From: Ruania albidiflava DSM 18029
Lineage (GTDB): Bacteria; Actinomycetota; Actinomycetes; Actinomycetales; Beutenbergiaceae
Direction: 5' to 3'
Assembly (NCBI RefSeq): GCF_000421225.1
Contig: NZ_ATWL01000002.1
Location: forward strand, 124,001 to 188,000
DNA length: 64,000 nucleotides
How positions within the stretch are numbered: position 1 is the stretch's first letter; every line of letters begins with the position of its first letter. This document shows positions 1 to 8,672 of the stretch, piece after piece. The translations under genes and the position numbers were made by a program. The notes under the pieces were generated by a model. That model was not told the DNA's origin and searched no databases. It saw only the letters and a list, made by a program, of their open reading frames with translations.

Positions 1-273
1 CGAGACAACCTGGTCGAGGAGGACCCACAGATCGGGGAGAAGGTCACGGTCTTCGCCTACTCCGACGAGATCCCCAATGACGGTGTCGCCGTGGCAGGGA
101 ACCTGTCCGACGAGCTCACCCAGCAGATCTCCGACGCCATGGTCGCCGTGATGGACACCGAGGAAGGTGCCCAAGCCTTCGACGACGTCTACTCCATCGA
201 GGGCCTGGTCCCGGCCGACCTGGAGGCGTTGGAAGCCGCCCGCCAGGTGGAGGAGAACTTCGCCGGTCTGTGA
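1..273 (+). CDS. phnD: Phosphonate/phosphate-type ABC transporter substrate-binding protein, C-terminal part (5' truncated by window)
   Basis: Frame 1 is open from the first base and ends at TGA 271-273, giving the last 90 residues of a longer protein. The fragment (SDEIPNDGVAVAGNLSDEL, then a helical tail with EEGAQAFDDVYSIEGL) resembles the C-terminal lobe of PhnD/PtxB-type periplasmic binding proteins. In Gram-positive bacteria these are lipoproteins that hand phosphonate, phosphite or a related anion to the PhnE permease. The assignment rests mainly on position: the ATPase and two PhnE-type permeases follow directly. The ligand cannot be deduced from this fragment. Confidence 0.8.
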   Translation, partial: RDNLVEEDPQIGEKVTVFAYSDEIPNDGVAVAGNLSDELTQQISDAMVAVMDTEEGAQAFDDVYSIEGLVPADLEALEAARQVEENFAGL

Positions 274-288
274 GCCGGCCGGCGCCCC

Positions 289-315
289 GCGCGGGGCGGG
301 CCGCCCGCCCCGCGC
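289..315 (+). terminator. Strong GC hairpin between binding-protein and ATPase genes
   Basis: GCGCGGGGCGGGC at 289-301 is exactly complementary to 303-315, so this is a near-perfect snapback hairpin. No T-run follows and the downstream genes continue the operon. It is therefore more likely an intercistronic hairpin that protects the upstream binding-protein mRNA or partly terminates transcription than a full terminator. Excess binding protein over membrane subunits is usual in ABC importers, and such hairpins are a common way to achieve it. Confidence 0.6.
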
Positions 316-342
316 ACACCCACGAGTACACGAGGTGCGAAC

Positions 343-1125
343 ATGATCGAGTTCCGTGACGTGTCGGTCACCTACCCCAACGGGACCAAGGGGCTGGACG
401 GGGTGACCCTGACCATCCCGGACGGTCAGTTCGTGGTGGTGGTCGGCCTCTCCGGAGCCGGCAAGTCGACCCTGGTGCGCACGATCAACGGACTGGTCCC
501 GGTGACCGGTGGCGAGCTGACCGTGAACGGCGAGAACCTCGTCGGCGCGAGCAAGCGGCGCCTGCGCGGGTTGCGCTCCCGCATCGGGATGATTTTCCAG
601 TCCTTCAACCTGGTCAACCGGGTCACGGTGCTGAACAACGTGCTCACCGGTCGGCTGCACTCCACCGGCATGCTCCGCTCCCTGCTCGGCTGGTTCTCTG
701 CCGACGACAAGGAGCGCGCCTTCGACGCCCTGGAGCGGGTGGGCATCGTGGAGAAGGCCTACATCCGGGCTTCTCAGCTCTCCGGCGGGCAGCAGCAGCG
801 GGTGGCCATCGCCCGGGCACTAGCCCAGGAACCGCAGGTGGTGCTCGCAGACGAACCGGTCGCCTCCCTCGACCCGCCGACCGCGAACGCGGTGATGCGC
901 GACCTGCAGCGGATCAACCGGGAGCTGGGCATCACCACTGTGGTCAACCTGCACTTCCTGGACCTGGCCCGCCGGTACGGTGACCGGATCATCGGTATGC
1001 GCGCCGGCAAGGTGGTCTTCGACGGCACTGCCGCGGAGGCCGACGACGCAGTGTTCGAGGAGATCTACGGTCGCTCGCTGACCGCCGAGGACGTCGCAGA
1101 GCGCGAACCGGGGGCGCTGGCGTGA
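343..1125 (+). CDS. phnC: Phosphonate-type ABC transporter ATP-binding protein
   Basis: This 260-residue protein has the length of PhnC. Walker A is at residues 35-42 (GLSGAGKS), the Q-loop is in IGMIFQSFNLVNRVTV (81-96), the ABC signature LSGGQ is at 146-150, and Walker B VVLADEP is at 166-172. The Q-loop/NRVTVLNNVLTGRL stretch is characteristic of the PhnC/phosphonate family. It would power import on the inner face of the membrane. ATG 343 follows a purine-rich stretch (acgaggtgcgaac). The stop overlaps the next start by 4 bases (GTGA at 1122), so translation is coupled. Confidence 0.93.
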   Translation: MIEFRDVSVTYPNGTKGLDGVTLTIPDGQFVVVVGLSGAGKSTLVRTINGLVPVTGGELTVNGENLVGASKRRLRGLRSRIGMIFQSFNLVNRVTVLNNVLTGRLHSTGMLRSLLGWFSADDKERAFDALERVGIVEKAYIRASQLSGGQQQRVAIARALAQEPQVVLADEPVASLDPPTANAVMRDLQRINRELGITTVVNLHFLDLARRYGDRIIGMRAGKVVFDGTAAEADDAVFEEIYGRSLTAEDVAEREPGALA

Positions 1126-1940
1126 GCGCACCCGCCCCTACTGCGGCGGTGACGAGCCGGGGCCGCCCGCGCAAGCCACCGCCGTCGATCGGCGCGATCA
1201 CCGCACTGGTGGTGTTCGTGGCGGTCACCCTCTGGTCGGCGATCGGGGTGGAGTTCACCCTCAGCCCGCTGATCGTCAACCTCACCCGCGGTAGCGACGT
1301 CATCGAGCAGTACCTGCACCCGAACTGGGAGATCCTCACCCGGCCCGCGGTTCGGGAAGGTTTCCTGGAGACCCTGTACATCGCGATCCTGGCGTCCTTG
1401 GTCGGCTGCCTGATCGCACTCGTGCTCGCCATGCTGGCCTCGAAGGTCTCCGCCCCCAACACCGGTGTCTACCAGGTGATGAAGCTGATCCTCTCCCTGG
1501 TCCGTTCCCTGCCGGACGTCGCCTACGGTCTGCTGTTCGTGGCCTTCGTCGGCTCCGGTGCCCTGCCCGGCATCCTGGCGCTGATCGTCTTCAACATCGG
1601 CGTGGTCGCCAAGCTCACCTCGGAGAGCATCGACGCTGTGGACCACGGCCCGGTCGAGGCCGTCGAGGCCGCCGGTGCCACCCGGTTCCAGCGGGGCCGG
1701 TACGCCGTGCTGCCGCAGGTCGCACCGAACTACCTGTCCTACTGCTTCTACGTGTTCGAGCTGAACCTGCGCGCCTCCCTGGTGCTCGGCTTCGTCGGTG
1801 CCGGCGGGATCGGTGAGGTGATCATGCTGCTGGTCAGTCGGTTGGAGCACTCCTCGGTCTCCGCTGTGGTGATCATGCTGTTCGCCATCGTGTTCGTGCT
1901 CGACCAGGCCTCCCGCGCCGTGCGACGGAGGTTGACATGA
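1122..1940 (+). CDS. phnE: PhnE-type phosphonate ABC transporter permease (first of two)
   Basis: The protein has 272 residues with a single N-terminal membrane segment (about 23-45), then a typical BPD permease core with roughly five more segments. The EAA-type cytoplasmic loop reads EAVEAAGATRFQRG...LPQVAPNYLSY, followed by NLRASLVLGFVGAGGIGEVI, the diagnostic PhnE ending. GTG 1122 overlaps the phnC stop. The 3' end overlaps the next permease by 4 bases (ATGA at 1937). Two unlike PhnE proteins in tandem imply a heterodimeric channel, as seen in many actinobacterial phn clusters. Confidence 0.92.
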   Translation: MSAPAPTAAVTSRGRPRKPPPSIGAITALVVFVAVTLWSAIGVEFTLSPLIVNLTRGSDVIEQYLHPNWEILTRPAVREGFLETLYIAILASLVGCLIALVLAMLASKVSAPNTGVYQVMKLILSLVRSLPDVAYGLLFVAFVGSGALPGILALIVFNIGVVAKLTSESIDAVDHGPVEAVEAAGATRFQRGRYAVLPQVAPNYLSYCFYVFELNLRASLVLGFVGAGGIGEVIMLLVSRLEHSSVSAVVIMLFAIVFVLDQASRAVRRRLT

Positions 1941-2824
1941 CCACCACCCAGACGCGCTCCGCGCCCACCGGGGCCCGGCCCAAGCCGCCGTCCAAGGCCC
2001 GCAGCACCGTCGCGCTGCTGGCCACCGCTGCGATCGTGATCGCCACCGTGTGGGCGGTGGACGCGCGCTGGGAGCGGTTCCCGGCGATCTTCACCGAGGC
2101 CCCCACGTACATCTCGCTGATGGTCGAGGGGCTGGTGCAGAACCCGCTCGAGATGCCCTGGAGCGAGTACTGGACGAAGACGTCCGGCTACATGTTCGAG
2201 TCGCTGCAGATGGCCTGGATGGGCACGGTGATCGGGGCGCTGCTGTCCTTCCCGCTGTCCTTCCTGGCTGCCTCGAACGTGGCCCCACGGTGGGTGGTGC
2301 TACCGGTGCGCCAGCTGCTGAACATCATCCGCGCGCTGCCGGAGATCGTGCTGGCGATCGCGTTCATGATCCCGATCTTCGGCCTCGGTGCGCTGGCCGG
2401 CACCATGGCCCTGGGCATCGGGTCGGTGGGCACGCTGGGCAAGCTCTCCAGCGAGGCGATCGAAGAGGTCGACCGCGGCCCGGTCGAGGCGCTGCGGGCC
2501 ACCGGGGCGAACACGCTGCAGTCGTTGCGCTGGGCGGTGGTGCCGCAGGCGCTGCCGGAGATCGTCGCTTTCTGGCTGTACCGGTTCGAGATCAACATCC
2601 GCGCCAGCGCGATCCTGGGCATCGTCGGCGCCGGCGGAATCGGCTCCATCCTCAGCCAGCTCTTCAACGCCCGGCTGTGGGACCGGATCGGCATCACCCT
2701 GGTGGTGATCATCGTGGTGACGGTGATCGTCGACCAGATCTCTGCGGCGGTGCGTCGGCGGATCATCTTCGGCTCCGCCCGCCCCTCGGCCGAGATGGCC
2801 ACCGGCCCGGTGGAAGTCGCATGA
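1937..2824 (+). CDS. phnE: PhnE-type phosphonate ABC transporter permease (second of two)
   Basis: A 295-residue paralogue of the preceding permease. It has an N-terminal membrane helix at about residues 25-45, an EAA loop (EALRATGANTLQSLRWAVVPQALPE), and the PhnE-type stretch NIRASAILGIVGAGGIGSIL. It starts at ATG 1937 inside the previous stop and ends 10 bases before the regulator gene. It is the partner membrane subunit for the heterodimeric permease. No C-P lyase genes are visible downstream, so the fate of the imported compound is unknown from this window. Confidence 0.92.
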   Translation: MTTTQTRSAPTGARPKPPSKARSTVALLATAAIVIATVWAVDARWERFPAIFTEAPTYISLMVEGLVQNPLEMPWSEYWTKTSGYMFESLQMAWMGTVIGALLSFPLSFLAASNVAPRWVVLPVRQLLNIIRALPEIVLAIAFMIPIFGLGALAGTMALGIGSVGTLGKLSSEAIEEVDRGPVEALRATGANTLQSLRWAVVPQALPEIVAFWLYRFEINIRASAILGIVGAGGIGSILSQLFNARLWDRIGITLVVIIVVTVIVDQISAAVRRRIIFGSARPSAEMATGPVEVA

Positions 2825-2834
2825 GGGAGCGGAC

Positions 2835-3710
2835 GTGAGCGGCACGATCCTGCCCGAGATGGGCACCGTCCCCGCGCTCATCCGTGCCGGCGTCTCCGCC
2901 CTGCACCCCAGCGAGCAACGGGTGGCGCAGGTGTTCATCGACCGCCCGGAGTGGACCATCGAGGCCTCCGCCCAGGACGTGGCTGACGCCGCCAGCACCT
3001 CGCGGGCCACCGTGGTCCGGGCGGCGCAGCGGCTCGGCTTCACCGGCTATCCGCAGCTGCGGGTGCTGCTGGCCCGAGACCTGGGCCTGGCAGCCACGGA
3101 GACGGCGGAGAGCGACCACAGCGGCGCCGTCGGAGTAGTGCGTGCCTACGTGCGAGACATGGCCAGTGCGGCGCACGACCTTGCCGCCCTGCTGGACCCC
3201 GAGGACGTGCAGCGCGGTGTGGACCTGCTCCGCAGCGCCCGGTCCATCCTGGTGCTCGGCAACGGCCTGTCCGCCCCGGTGGCGCTGGAGGCGGCGATGC
3301 GGCTGAATGCCATCGGCCGTAACGCCGAGGCTCCGTTCGACAACGTCGCCCAGGGGGTGCGGGCCCGGCAGCTCAGCCCGCAGGACGTGTGCCTGGTGGT
3401 CTCCGGCTCCGGGTCCACCCGGCCCACGGTGCAGGCCGCCCGTGCGGCCCGCGCGGCCGGGGCCCCGCTGATCGCGATGACCGCGTTCACCACCTCACCA
3501 CTGACCGAGATCGCCACGGTCAGCTTCGTCTCCGCCCTGGGCGCCGGCTCGTTCCGGGACGAGATCACCCGCACCTCGCGGCTGTCCCAGACGATCATGG
3601 TGAACGCGCTGATCCGGGCGCTGATCCAGGCGGACCCGGAGTCGGCCCGGCTGGCGCAGGCGCGGATGCTGGACGTGATCGGCGAGGTGTTCCTGCAGGA
3701 CCCGCCGTAG
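2835..3710 (+). CDS. MurR/RpiR family transcriptional regulator (HTH plus SIS domain)
   Basis: The protein has 291 residues. The N-terminal RpiR-type HTH (about 15-90) includes LHPSEQRVAQVFIDRPEWTIEASAQDVADAASTSRATVVR. A C-terminal SIS phosphosugar-binding domain (about 120-265) has LVLGNGLSAPVALEAAMRLNAIG and LVVSGSGSTRPTV. The GTG start at 2835 lies 10 bases after the permease gene, with GGGAGCGGAC upstream. RpiR proteins usually sense a phosphorylated sugar, so pairing one with a phosphonate-type importer suggests that the operon imports or responds to a sugar-phosphate-like compound. That is inference; the HTH/SIS assignment is firm. Confidence 0.9.
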   Translation: MSGTILPEMGTVPALIRAGVSALHPSEQRVAQVFIDRPEWTIEASAQDVADAASTSRATVVRAAQRLGFTGYPQLRVLLARDLGLAATETAESDHSGAVGVVRAYVRDMASAAHDLAALLDPEDVQRGVDLLRSARSILVLGNGLSAPVALEAAMRLNAIGRNAEAPFDNVAQGVRARQLSPQDVCLVVSGSGSTRPTVQAARAARAAGAPLIAMTAFTTSPLTEIATVSFVSALGAGSFRDEITRTSRLSQTIMVNALIRALIQADPESARLAQARMLDVIGEVFLQDPP

Positions 3711-3832
3711 GTGCCCGGCGCCGCTCGTGAGTCACTCTGCTGGTGCTATGAGGCCAGCAATCCTCCACGCGAGGTGACGCTCCGCGAGGCGCCTGCGGCG
3801 CGGAGTGCGGAGCTCGCCTCGATCGGCACGGT

Positions 3833-4309
3833 TCAGTCGAGCTTGAGGTCGCGGCGGAGCTTGGCCACGTGCCCGGTCGCGCGCACGTTGTACTGGGCGA
3901 GGGTCACGGTGCCCTCTGGTGCGACCACGACGGTGGAGCGGATCACGCCGGTGTAGGTGCGCCCGTAGTTCTTCTTCTCGCCCCACGCGCCGTAGGCCTC
4001 CAGCACAGTGTGCTCAGGGTCACTGAGCACCGGGAAGGACAACGACTCGTCCGCGGTGAACCTCGCCAGCTTGTCCACACTGTCCGGGGAGATGCCCACC
4101 ACGGCGTAACCGGCCGCCGTCAGCGAGCCCAGCGAGTCGCGGAAGTCGCATGCTTGCTTGGTGCAGCCCGGCGTCCCGGCAGCGGGGTAGAAGTACACGA
4201 TCACGCCGTTCTCGGCGCTCTGCCGCAGCTCGGCCAGGCTCACCGTGGAGCCATCGGCAGCGGGCAGGGAGAAGTCGGGCGCAGTGGCGCCAACCTCGAG
4301 ACGAGACAT
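3833..4309 (-). CDS. bcp: Thioredoxin-dependent peroxiredoxin, Bcp/PrxQ type
   Basis: A 158-residue thiol peroxidase of the Bcp/PrxQ subfamily that reduces H2O2 and organic peroxides in the cytoplasm using thioredoxin. The motif AGTPGCTKQACDFRDS supplies the peroxidatic Cys49 and a resolving Cys54 five residues later, the layout of the atypical 2-Cys PrxQ class. The N-terminal GATAPDFSLPAADG is also typical. It is transcribed convergently with the regulator gene before it. ATG 4309 is preceded on its strand by CAGGAGGCCC, a good ribosome site. Confidence 0.95.
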   Translation of the reverse strand: MSRLEVGATAPDFSLPAADGSTVSLAELRQSAENGVIVYFYPAAGTPGCTKQACDFRDSLGSLTAAGYAVVGISPDSVDKLARFTADESLSFPVLSDPEHTVLEAYGAWGEKKNYGRTYTGVIRSTVVVAPEGTVTLAQYNVRATGHVAKLRRDLKLD

Positions 4310-4431
4310 CGCGGGGGCCTCCTGGAGAGTCGGTTCCCGGCCAGCCTAACCGGGCGGTGTGATGCCGCTTACCAAGAGGCCCACGAGTTCGCGCCGCCGA
4401 CCGGGCGGCTGCTAGTATCGCTTCCGCGCTA

Positions 4432-4504
4432 GCGCCTCTAGCTCAATTGGTAGAGCAAGTGACTCTTAATCACTGGGTTCCGGGTTCGAGTCCCGGGGGG
4501 CGTA
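4432..4504 (+). tRNA. tRNA-Lys (anticodon CUU)
   Basis: A full cloverleaf can be drawn. The acceptor is GCGCCTC/GGGGCGT with two G-U pairs, the D stem is GCTC/GAGC, and the anticodon stem AGTGA/TCACT closes the loop CTCTTAA. The T arm is CCGGG-TTCGAGT-CCCGG and the discriminator is A at 4504. The anticodon CTT is at 4465-4467. CCA is not fully encoded (CCG follows). A factor-independent terminator lies just downstream. Confidence 0.97.
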
Positions 4505-4520
4505 CCGGAGAATGATGCTC

Positions 4521-4555
4521 AAGGCCCGGAATCATGCGGATTCTGGGCCTTTGTT
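4521..4555 (+). terminator. Rho-independent terminator of tRNA-Lys
   Basis: AAGGCCCGGAATC (4521-4533) pairs with GATTCTGGGCCTT (4539-4551) through a 13-bp stem with one G-U pair and a 5-base loop, followed by TTGTTCC. It ends the tRNA-Lys transcript and may also serve the convergent SMP-30 gene. Confidence 0.85.
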
Positions 4556-4591
4556 CCATCCGCCAGGGTCTGCGCGGACGACGTCCTCCGT

Positions 4592-5434
4592 TCAGCCGGC
4601 GAACGGTTCCGGCAGCCTCCCGCGCACTCCCGGGCTCGCCACGAACACAGCACCGCCGTGCGGTCCGCCCGCCCCGTCCTGGGCCGAGGTGGTGATGAAC
4701 AGCTGGTCCAGGTCCGCCCCGCCGAAGGCGCAGGCACTGGTCTGTGTGGCCCCGTCGACCTCGATCGACTCCACCTCCCGGCCGCTGACCGGATCGAGGC
4801 ACACCACGCGGCCCGCACCCCAGAGCGCGACCCACAGGTTCCCCGCGGCATCGATCGTCATACCGTCCGGCGAACGACCGGCAAGATCGGCGACGATCCG
4901 CATCGCACCCCAGCTGCCGTCCTCATCCACCTCGTAGACGCGCACGGCATGCGTGCCGGTGTCGATGAAGTAGGCCAGTGCCCCGTCGGCGGAGTACACC
5001 AGCCCGTTAGGGATGAACAGGTTGTCGAGGACCGCCTCCACCTGGCCGTCCGGGGAGAGGCGGTACAGCACCCCCTCCGGGGAGTCGCCGCTGAACGTCA
5101 TCGACCCGCAGTAGAAGCGCCCCTGGGGGTCACAACCGCCGTCGTTCATGCGCAGGCGTGTGGAGGACCACAGCTCGCCGAGGTCCTGCACGCTGCCCGC
5201 CTCGTCGATCAGCACGAAAGAGCGCTCGTTGCTGGCGACCAGGCCACCGCTCTCGCGCGGCCGGAACGCCCCGACGAAGGTGCCCACGTGCTGGTCCGCG
5301 ACGACCCTGCCTGTCTCGTCCAGGGAGCGGATCCGTCCGGCGAAGCCGTCGCACACCCGCAAGCCTGCGTCCGGCCACCAGACCGGCCCTTCGCCGTGGC
5401 CGGTGACCACGTCGCTGAACTGTTCGGCCTTCAT
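4592..5434 (-). CDS. SMP-30/gluconolactonase/LRE family protein
   Basis: The protein has about 280 residues of six-bladed beta-propeller. Family hallmarks are the N-terminal EGPVWWPDAGLRVCDGFAG (metal-ligand Glu), RMNDGGCDPQGRFYCGSM, FIPNGLVYSADGALAYFIDTGTHAV and SPDGMTIDAAGNLWVALWGAGRV. These supply the Glu, Asn, Asn and Asp ligands of the divalent metal. The family hydrolyses sugar lactones, so a role in aldonolactone opening is likely but the substrate is open. The frame extends to 5500, but ATG 5434 has a strong GGAGAGAGG ribosome site at good spacing and matches usual family N-termini. Confidence 0.88.
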   Translation of the reverse strand: MKAEQFSDVVTGHGEGPVWWPDAGLRVCDGFAGRIRSLDETGRVVADQHVGTFVGAFRPRESGGLVASNERSFVLIDEAGSVQDLGELWSSTRLRMNDGGCDPQGRFYCGSMTFSGDSPEGVLYRLSPDGQVEAVLDNLFIPNGLVYSADGALAYFIDTGTHAVRVYEVDEDGSWGAMRIVADLAGRSPDGMTIDAAGNLWVALWGAGRVVCLDPVSGREVESIEVDGATQTSACAFGGADLDQLFITTSAQDGAGGPHGGAVFVASPGVRGRLPEPFAG

Positions 5435-5601
5435 CGTGCCTCTCTCCTGTACGAGCCGGCCACACCTGGACAAGAGGGACACGGCCACCGTCGCTACCAC
5501 TGATCATCACATCGGTTGCCTGGTGGGAAGGCAAGCAGGATCGGGCACCAGCCGAGGTGGAACATCGCCGCGCGGCCCGGACCGCCGGTACGGTGTGCTC
5601 T

Positions 5602-6564
5602 GTGACCACTCCACCGTCCACTCCACGCCTGGCCCTCGTCACCTGCGCCGACTTTCCCGAGCTGCACCCTGAGGATGCGCCGCTGATCCCGGCGCTGGCG
5701 GAGCGGGACATCGCCGCGGAGGCGGTGATCTGGGACGACGAGCAGGTGGACTGGTCGGTCTACGACATGGCGGTGATCCGGTCCACCTGGGACTACAGCT
5801 CGCGACGGCTGCAGTTCATCGAGTGGGCGCGGTCCGTGCCCCGGCTGGTGAACCCACCGAACGTGGTGCGCTGGAACTCCGACAAGCACTACCTGCAGGC
5901 GCTGGAGGACCACGGCCTCGCGGTGGTGCAGACCACCTGGCTGGAGCCCGGGCGTGGCTATGACAAACGCGCCCTGCACAACCGGTTCCCGGCGCGGGAG
6001 GACTTCGTCATCAAGCCGGCGATCAGTGCTGGCTCGGTGGGTGCCGGACGGTACACCGCCACCGATGCCAACTCCCGGCGCTATGCGATCGAGCACGCGA
6101 TGCGGCTGCTGGCCGAGGGACACTCGGTCATGGTGCAGCGGTACATGCCGAAGGTCGATCTGCACGGTGAGATCGCGCTGGTCTACTTCCACGGCACCTA
6201 CTCGCACGCGATGAAAAAGGAAGCAGCGCTCACCGACGTCGGCGAGGTGGCGGTCCAGGACGGGGCGGACGTGGAGACCGTGGAGCGGTACAAGGCCACC
6301 CCGGCGGAGATCGAGGCCGGCCAGGCGGCGCTGGCGTTCGCCCGGGCCCGGATCCCGGGCCGCAGCCTGTCCAGCCGTCCGCTCGCCTACGCCCGGGTGG
6401 ACATGGTGCCCGCAGGTGACGGTGAACCGGTGCTGATGGAGATGGAGCTGGTTGACCCCCGGCTGCACCTGTCGGTGGGGCGCCGATCACTGGACCGGTT
6501 CGCCGACTCCCTGGCTGCCGAGCTGCGCATGGGCCCGGACGCAGCGAATATCGACCTCGCCTGA
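5602..6564 (+). CDS. ATP-grasp domain protein (RimK/glutathione-synthetase-like)
   Basis: The protein has about 320 residues. The start LALVTCADFPELHPEDAPLIPAL leads into WDDEQVDWSVYDMAVIRSTWDY, typical of an uncharacterised actinobacterial ATP-grasp family. The nucleotide-binding region includes FVIKPAISAGSVGAGRY and VMVQRYMPKVDLHGEIALVYF. The metal-binding end is VLMEMELVDPRLHLS. Such enzymes join a carboxylate to an amine or thiol through an acyl phosphate; the substrate is unknown. GTG 5602 is preferred because conservation begins just after it; an ATG at 5557 is also in frame. Confidence 0.8.
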   Translation: MTTPPSTPRLALVTCADFPELHPEDAPLIPALAERDIAAEAVIWDDEQVDWSVYDMAVIRSTWDYSSRRLQFIEWARSVPRLVNPPNVVRWNSDKHYLQALEDHGLAVVQTTWLEPGRGYDKRALHNRFPAREDFVIKPAISAGSVGAGRYTATDANSRRYAIEHAMRLLAEGHSVMVQRYMPKVDLHGEIALVYFHGTYSHAMKKEAALTDVGEVAVQDGADVETVERYKATPAEIEAGQAALAFARARIPGRSLSSRPLAYARVDMVPAGDGEPVLMEMELVDPRLHLSVGRRSLDRFADSLAAELRMGPDAANIDLA

Positions 6565-6672
6565 TCCGGTATCGATCGCGACGGCGGAGCTCACCTCTCC
6601 CCGTCGCTCGTCCTGGTCGTCTGCCCGGGACGGCGGGCCCCGCCTCTCCCCGCCGCTCGCCTGGCAGGGCTC

Positions 6673-7248
6673 TCAGACGCCGGCGCGACCTCGGTCGACC
6701 CGTCGGTAGTGCATGGCGACAGCGCCATTGCTGAGCGGCCGCGCAGAGACCAGACCAAGGCGTCGGGTGCTGGGCAGTCCGCCCTGGTACAGGGTGGGGC
6801 CATGACCGGAGATCATGGGATGGACGAGGAACGTGTACTCGTCGATCAGGTCCAGTCGGTCCAGCTCGGTCGCAAGCGTGCCGCTGCCCACAAGTACTCC
6901 ATCGGGAGTGCGGTCCTTGAGCGCCTGCACCGCGGTGCGCAGGTCGCCGGTGAGGTGGTGGCTGCCCGTCCAGGGGAACTCGGTTCGCGTCGTGGAGACG
7001 ATGAACTTCGGCTTGGCCTCCAGCTTCAGCGCCCACTCGCGTATCGCCGGCGCGGCTTCGACGTCACCGCGAGCGACAGCCGGCCAGTAGCTCTCCATCA
7101 TCTCGTAGGTGGTGCGTCCCCAGAGCATCGCGCCGCTCTGGTCCATGAGGCGGGTGAAGAAGGCGTGCGTCTCATCGTCGGCGATGCCCTCTTCGTGGTC
7201 GACGCAGCCATCCAGAGTGACGTTGATGCTGAAGGTGAGAGTACCCAT
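6673..7248 (-). CDS. Dihydrofolate reductase / RibD C-terminal domain protein
   Basis: A 191-residue protein beginning MGTLTFSINVTLDGCVDHEEG, with GAMLWGRTTYEMMESYWPA and DGVLVGSGTLATELDRLDLIDEYTFLVHPMISGHGPTL. This is the standard YyaP/RibD_C architecture, a NADPH-dependent reductase fold. Stand-alone members are common in actinobacteria and mostly uncharacterised. ATG 7248 has an AGGAAG site upstream. A longer in-frame extension to 7491 lacks conservation and overlaps mgtE. The gene lies 84 bases downstream of mgtE on the same strand. Confidence 0.88.
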   Translation of the reverse strand: MGTLTFSINVTLDGCVDHEEGIADDETHAFFTRLMDQSGAMLWGRTTYEMMESYWPAVARGDVEAAPAIREWALKLEAKPKFIVSTTRTEFPWTGSHHLTGDLRTAVQALKDRTPDGVLVGSGTLATELDRLDLIDEYTFLVHPMISGHGPTLYQGGLPSTRRLGLVSARPLSNGAVAMHYRRVDRGRAGV

Positions 7249-7331
7249 TCGACGATTCTTCCTGTCGGATCGGCTGCTGTCGCGAACGCGTTGCCCAGGT
7301 GCACGGTGAGCCGCTCTGCGCAGAGCGCCGG

Positions 7332-8672
7332 TCAGATTCCCAGGATGGCCCGCGCGATGGTGAAGTAGATGATAAGGCCTGTCGCATCGCAGAACGTGGA
7401 GATGAACGGTGTGGAGAACACCGCCGGGTCCACCCGGCAGGCCTTGGCGATGATCGGCATCAGCCCCCCGACAGTGGCTGCCATCGTGCACACGGCGAGC
7501 AGCGTCAGCCCGATCACGATCCCGATCGGCAGCTCGTAGACCAGCGAGGCGATCAGGAACCCGAGGCTGCCGAGCACCAGCCCGAGAGTGAACCCGGTCC
7601 GGACCTCTTTGAAGGCGACCCGGCCGATGTCCCTGGTGCCTAGCTCGTTCATCGCCAGCGCGCGGGTGAGCGTGGTCGCCGCCTGGGCTCCGGCATTACC
7701 ACCGGTGCCGGTCAGCAGCGGGATGAACAGTGCGAGCGCGATCACCTCCGCCAGCGTTGCCTCGTACAGCTCCAGCACCTGCACGGTGAGGATCGCCGAG
7801 ATCGCCAGGATCAGCAGCCACGGTGCGCGCGCCCGCGCGATCTGGCGCACCGGGGTGAGGAGGTAGGTGCGCCGCAGCGGCTCGGTACCACCCGCGCGCG
7901 CCTGGTCCTCGTCCTCCGCAGCGCGGATGATGCGGATCGCGTCGTCGATGGTGAGCAGCCCGACCAGCCGCTCCTCCCGGTCCACCACCGGCAGCGCGAG
8001 CAGACCGCCGTCCAGGCAGCGCCGGGCGGCGACCTCGTCGCTGTCGTAGGCGGCCGCGGAGACGGGGGTGTTCATCACCGTTCCCACCAGGTCGGTGCCC
8101 TCAGCGCGCATCAGCTCCCGCAGGCTGAGGACCCCCACCAGAGTGCGGGAGTGGTCGACCACCGGGATGGTGTAGATCGTCTCGTACTGCGCCTCGTCCC
8201 GCTGGGTCCGGGCAAGCACGGTCTGCACCAGCTCGTCCGGGCGGGCGATGAGGTACTCCGGGCTCATCTTCCGCCCGATCGACCCCTGGGGGTAGCCGAG
8301 GATCGGTGCGGTCGCCGTGCGCTGGCGCGGGCTGAGCGTCTGCAGCAGCCGCTTGGTCACCTTCGCCGGCAGCTCGTCCAGCAGCCCGACCACATCGTCG
8401 GGGTCCAGCGCCTCGAACACCCCGACCACCTCCGCCTCGGCCAGCTCAGTGACCAGGTCAGCCTGGGCGGCGGGCTCCAGCCGTTCGAACACGTCGATCG
8501 AGGTGTCCTTGGGCAGCAGCCGGAACACCACCGCCGCATCGACCGGGGGGAGGCGGTCGAGCAGCTCGGAGATCTCCGGTCGTGGAGCCTCCGCAGCGAA
8601 CTTCGCCAGCGTGGTCAGGTCCGAGCGCTGCACCAGGTCGTGGATCGTCTCCAGCGTCTCAGTCATCGTCAT
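7332..8672 (-). CDS. mgtE: MgtE-family magnesium transporter
   Basis: A 446-residue Mg2+ channel/transporter. It has an N-terminal MgtE superhelical domain (about 1-125), two CBS domains (about 130-250; TIPVVDHSRTLVGVLSLREL and LPVVDREERLVGLLTIDD), and a five-helix membrane domain with FIPLLTGTGGNAGAQAATTLTRALAM. The acidic cytosolic domains gate the pore according to Mg2+ level. The start at 8672 (MTMTETLETIHDL) has GGAGGTG upstream on its strand. No M-box riboswitch was recognised in the 288-base leader region. Confidence 0.95.
   Translation of the reverse strand: MTMTETLETIHDLVQRSDLTTLAKFAAEAPRPEISELLDRLPPVDAAVVFRLLPKDTSIDVFERLEPAAQADLVTELAEAEVVGVFEALDPDDVVGLLDELPAKVTKRLLQTLSPRQRTATAPILGYPQGSIGRKMSPEYLIARPDELVQTVLARTQRDEAQYETIYTIPVVDHSRTLVGVLSLRELMRAEGTDLVGTVMNTPVSAAAYDSDEVAARRCLDGGLLALPVVDREERLVGLLTIDDAIRIIRAAEDEDQARAGGTEPLRRTYLLTPVRQIARARAPWLLILAISAILTVQVLELYEATLAEVIALALFIPLLTGTGGNAGAQAATTLTRALAMNELGTRDIGRVAFKEVRTGFTLGLVLGSLGFLIASLVYELPIGIVIGLTLLAVCTMAATVGGLMPIIAKACRVDPAVFSTPFISTFCDATGLIIYFTIARAILGI

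Noticed and set aside
2835-3710. Naming the RpiR protein as murR of the murQ gene at 63.2 kb
   Set aside because: The two genes are 60 kb apart, and the regulator is linked to the phosphonate-type transporter; SIS-domain similarity alone does not show a MurNAc-6-P ligand.
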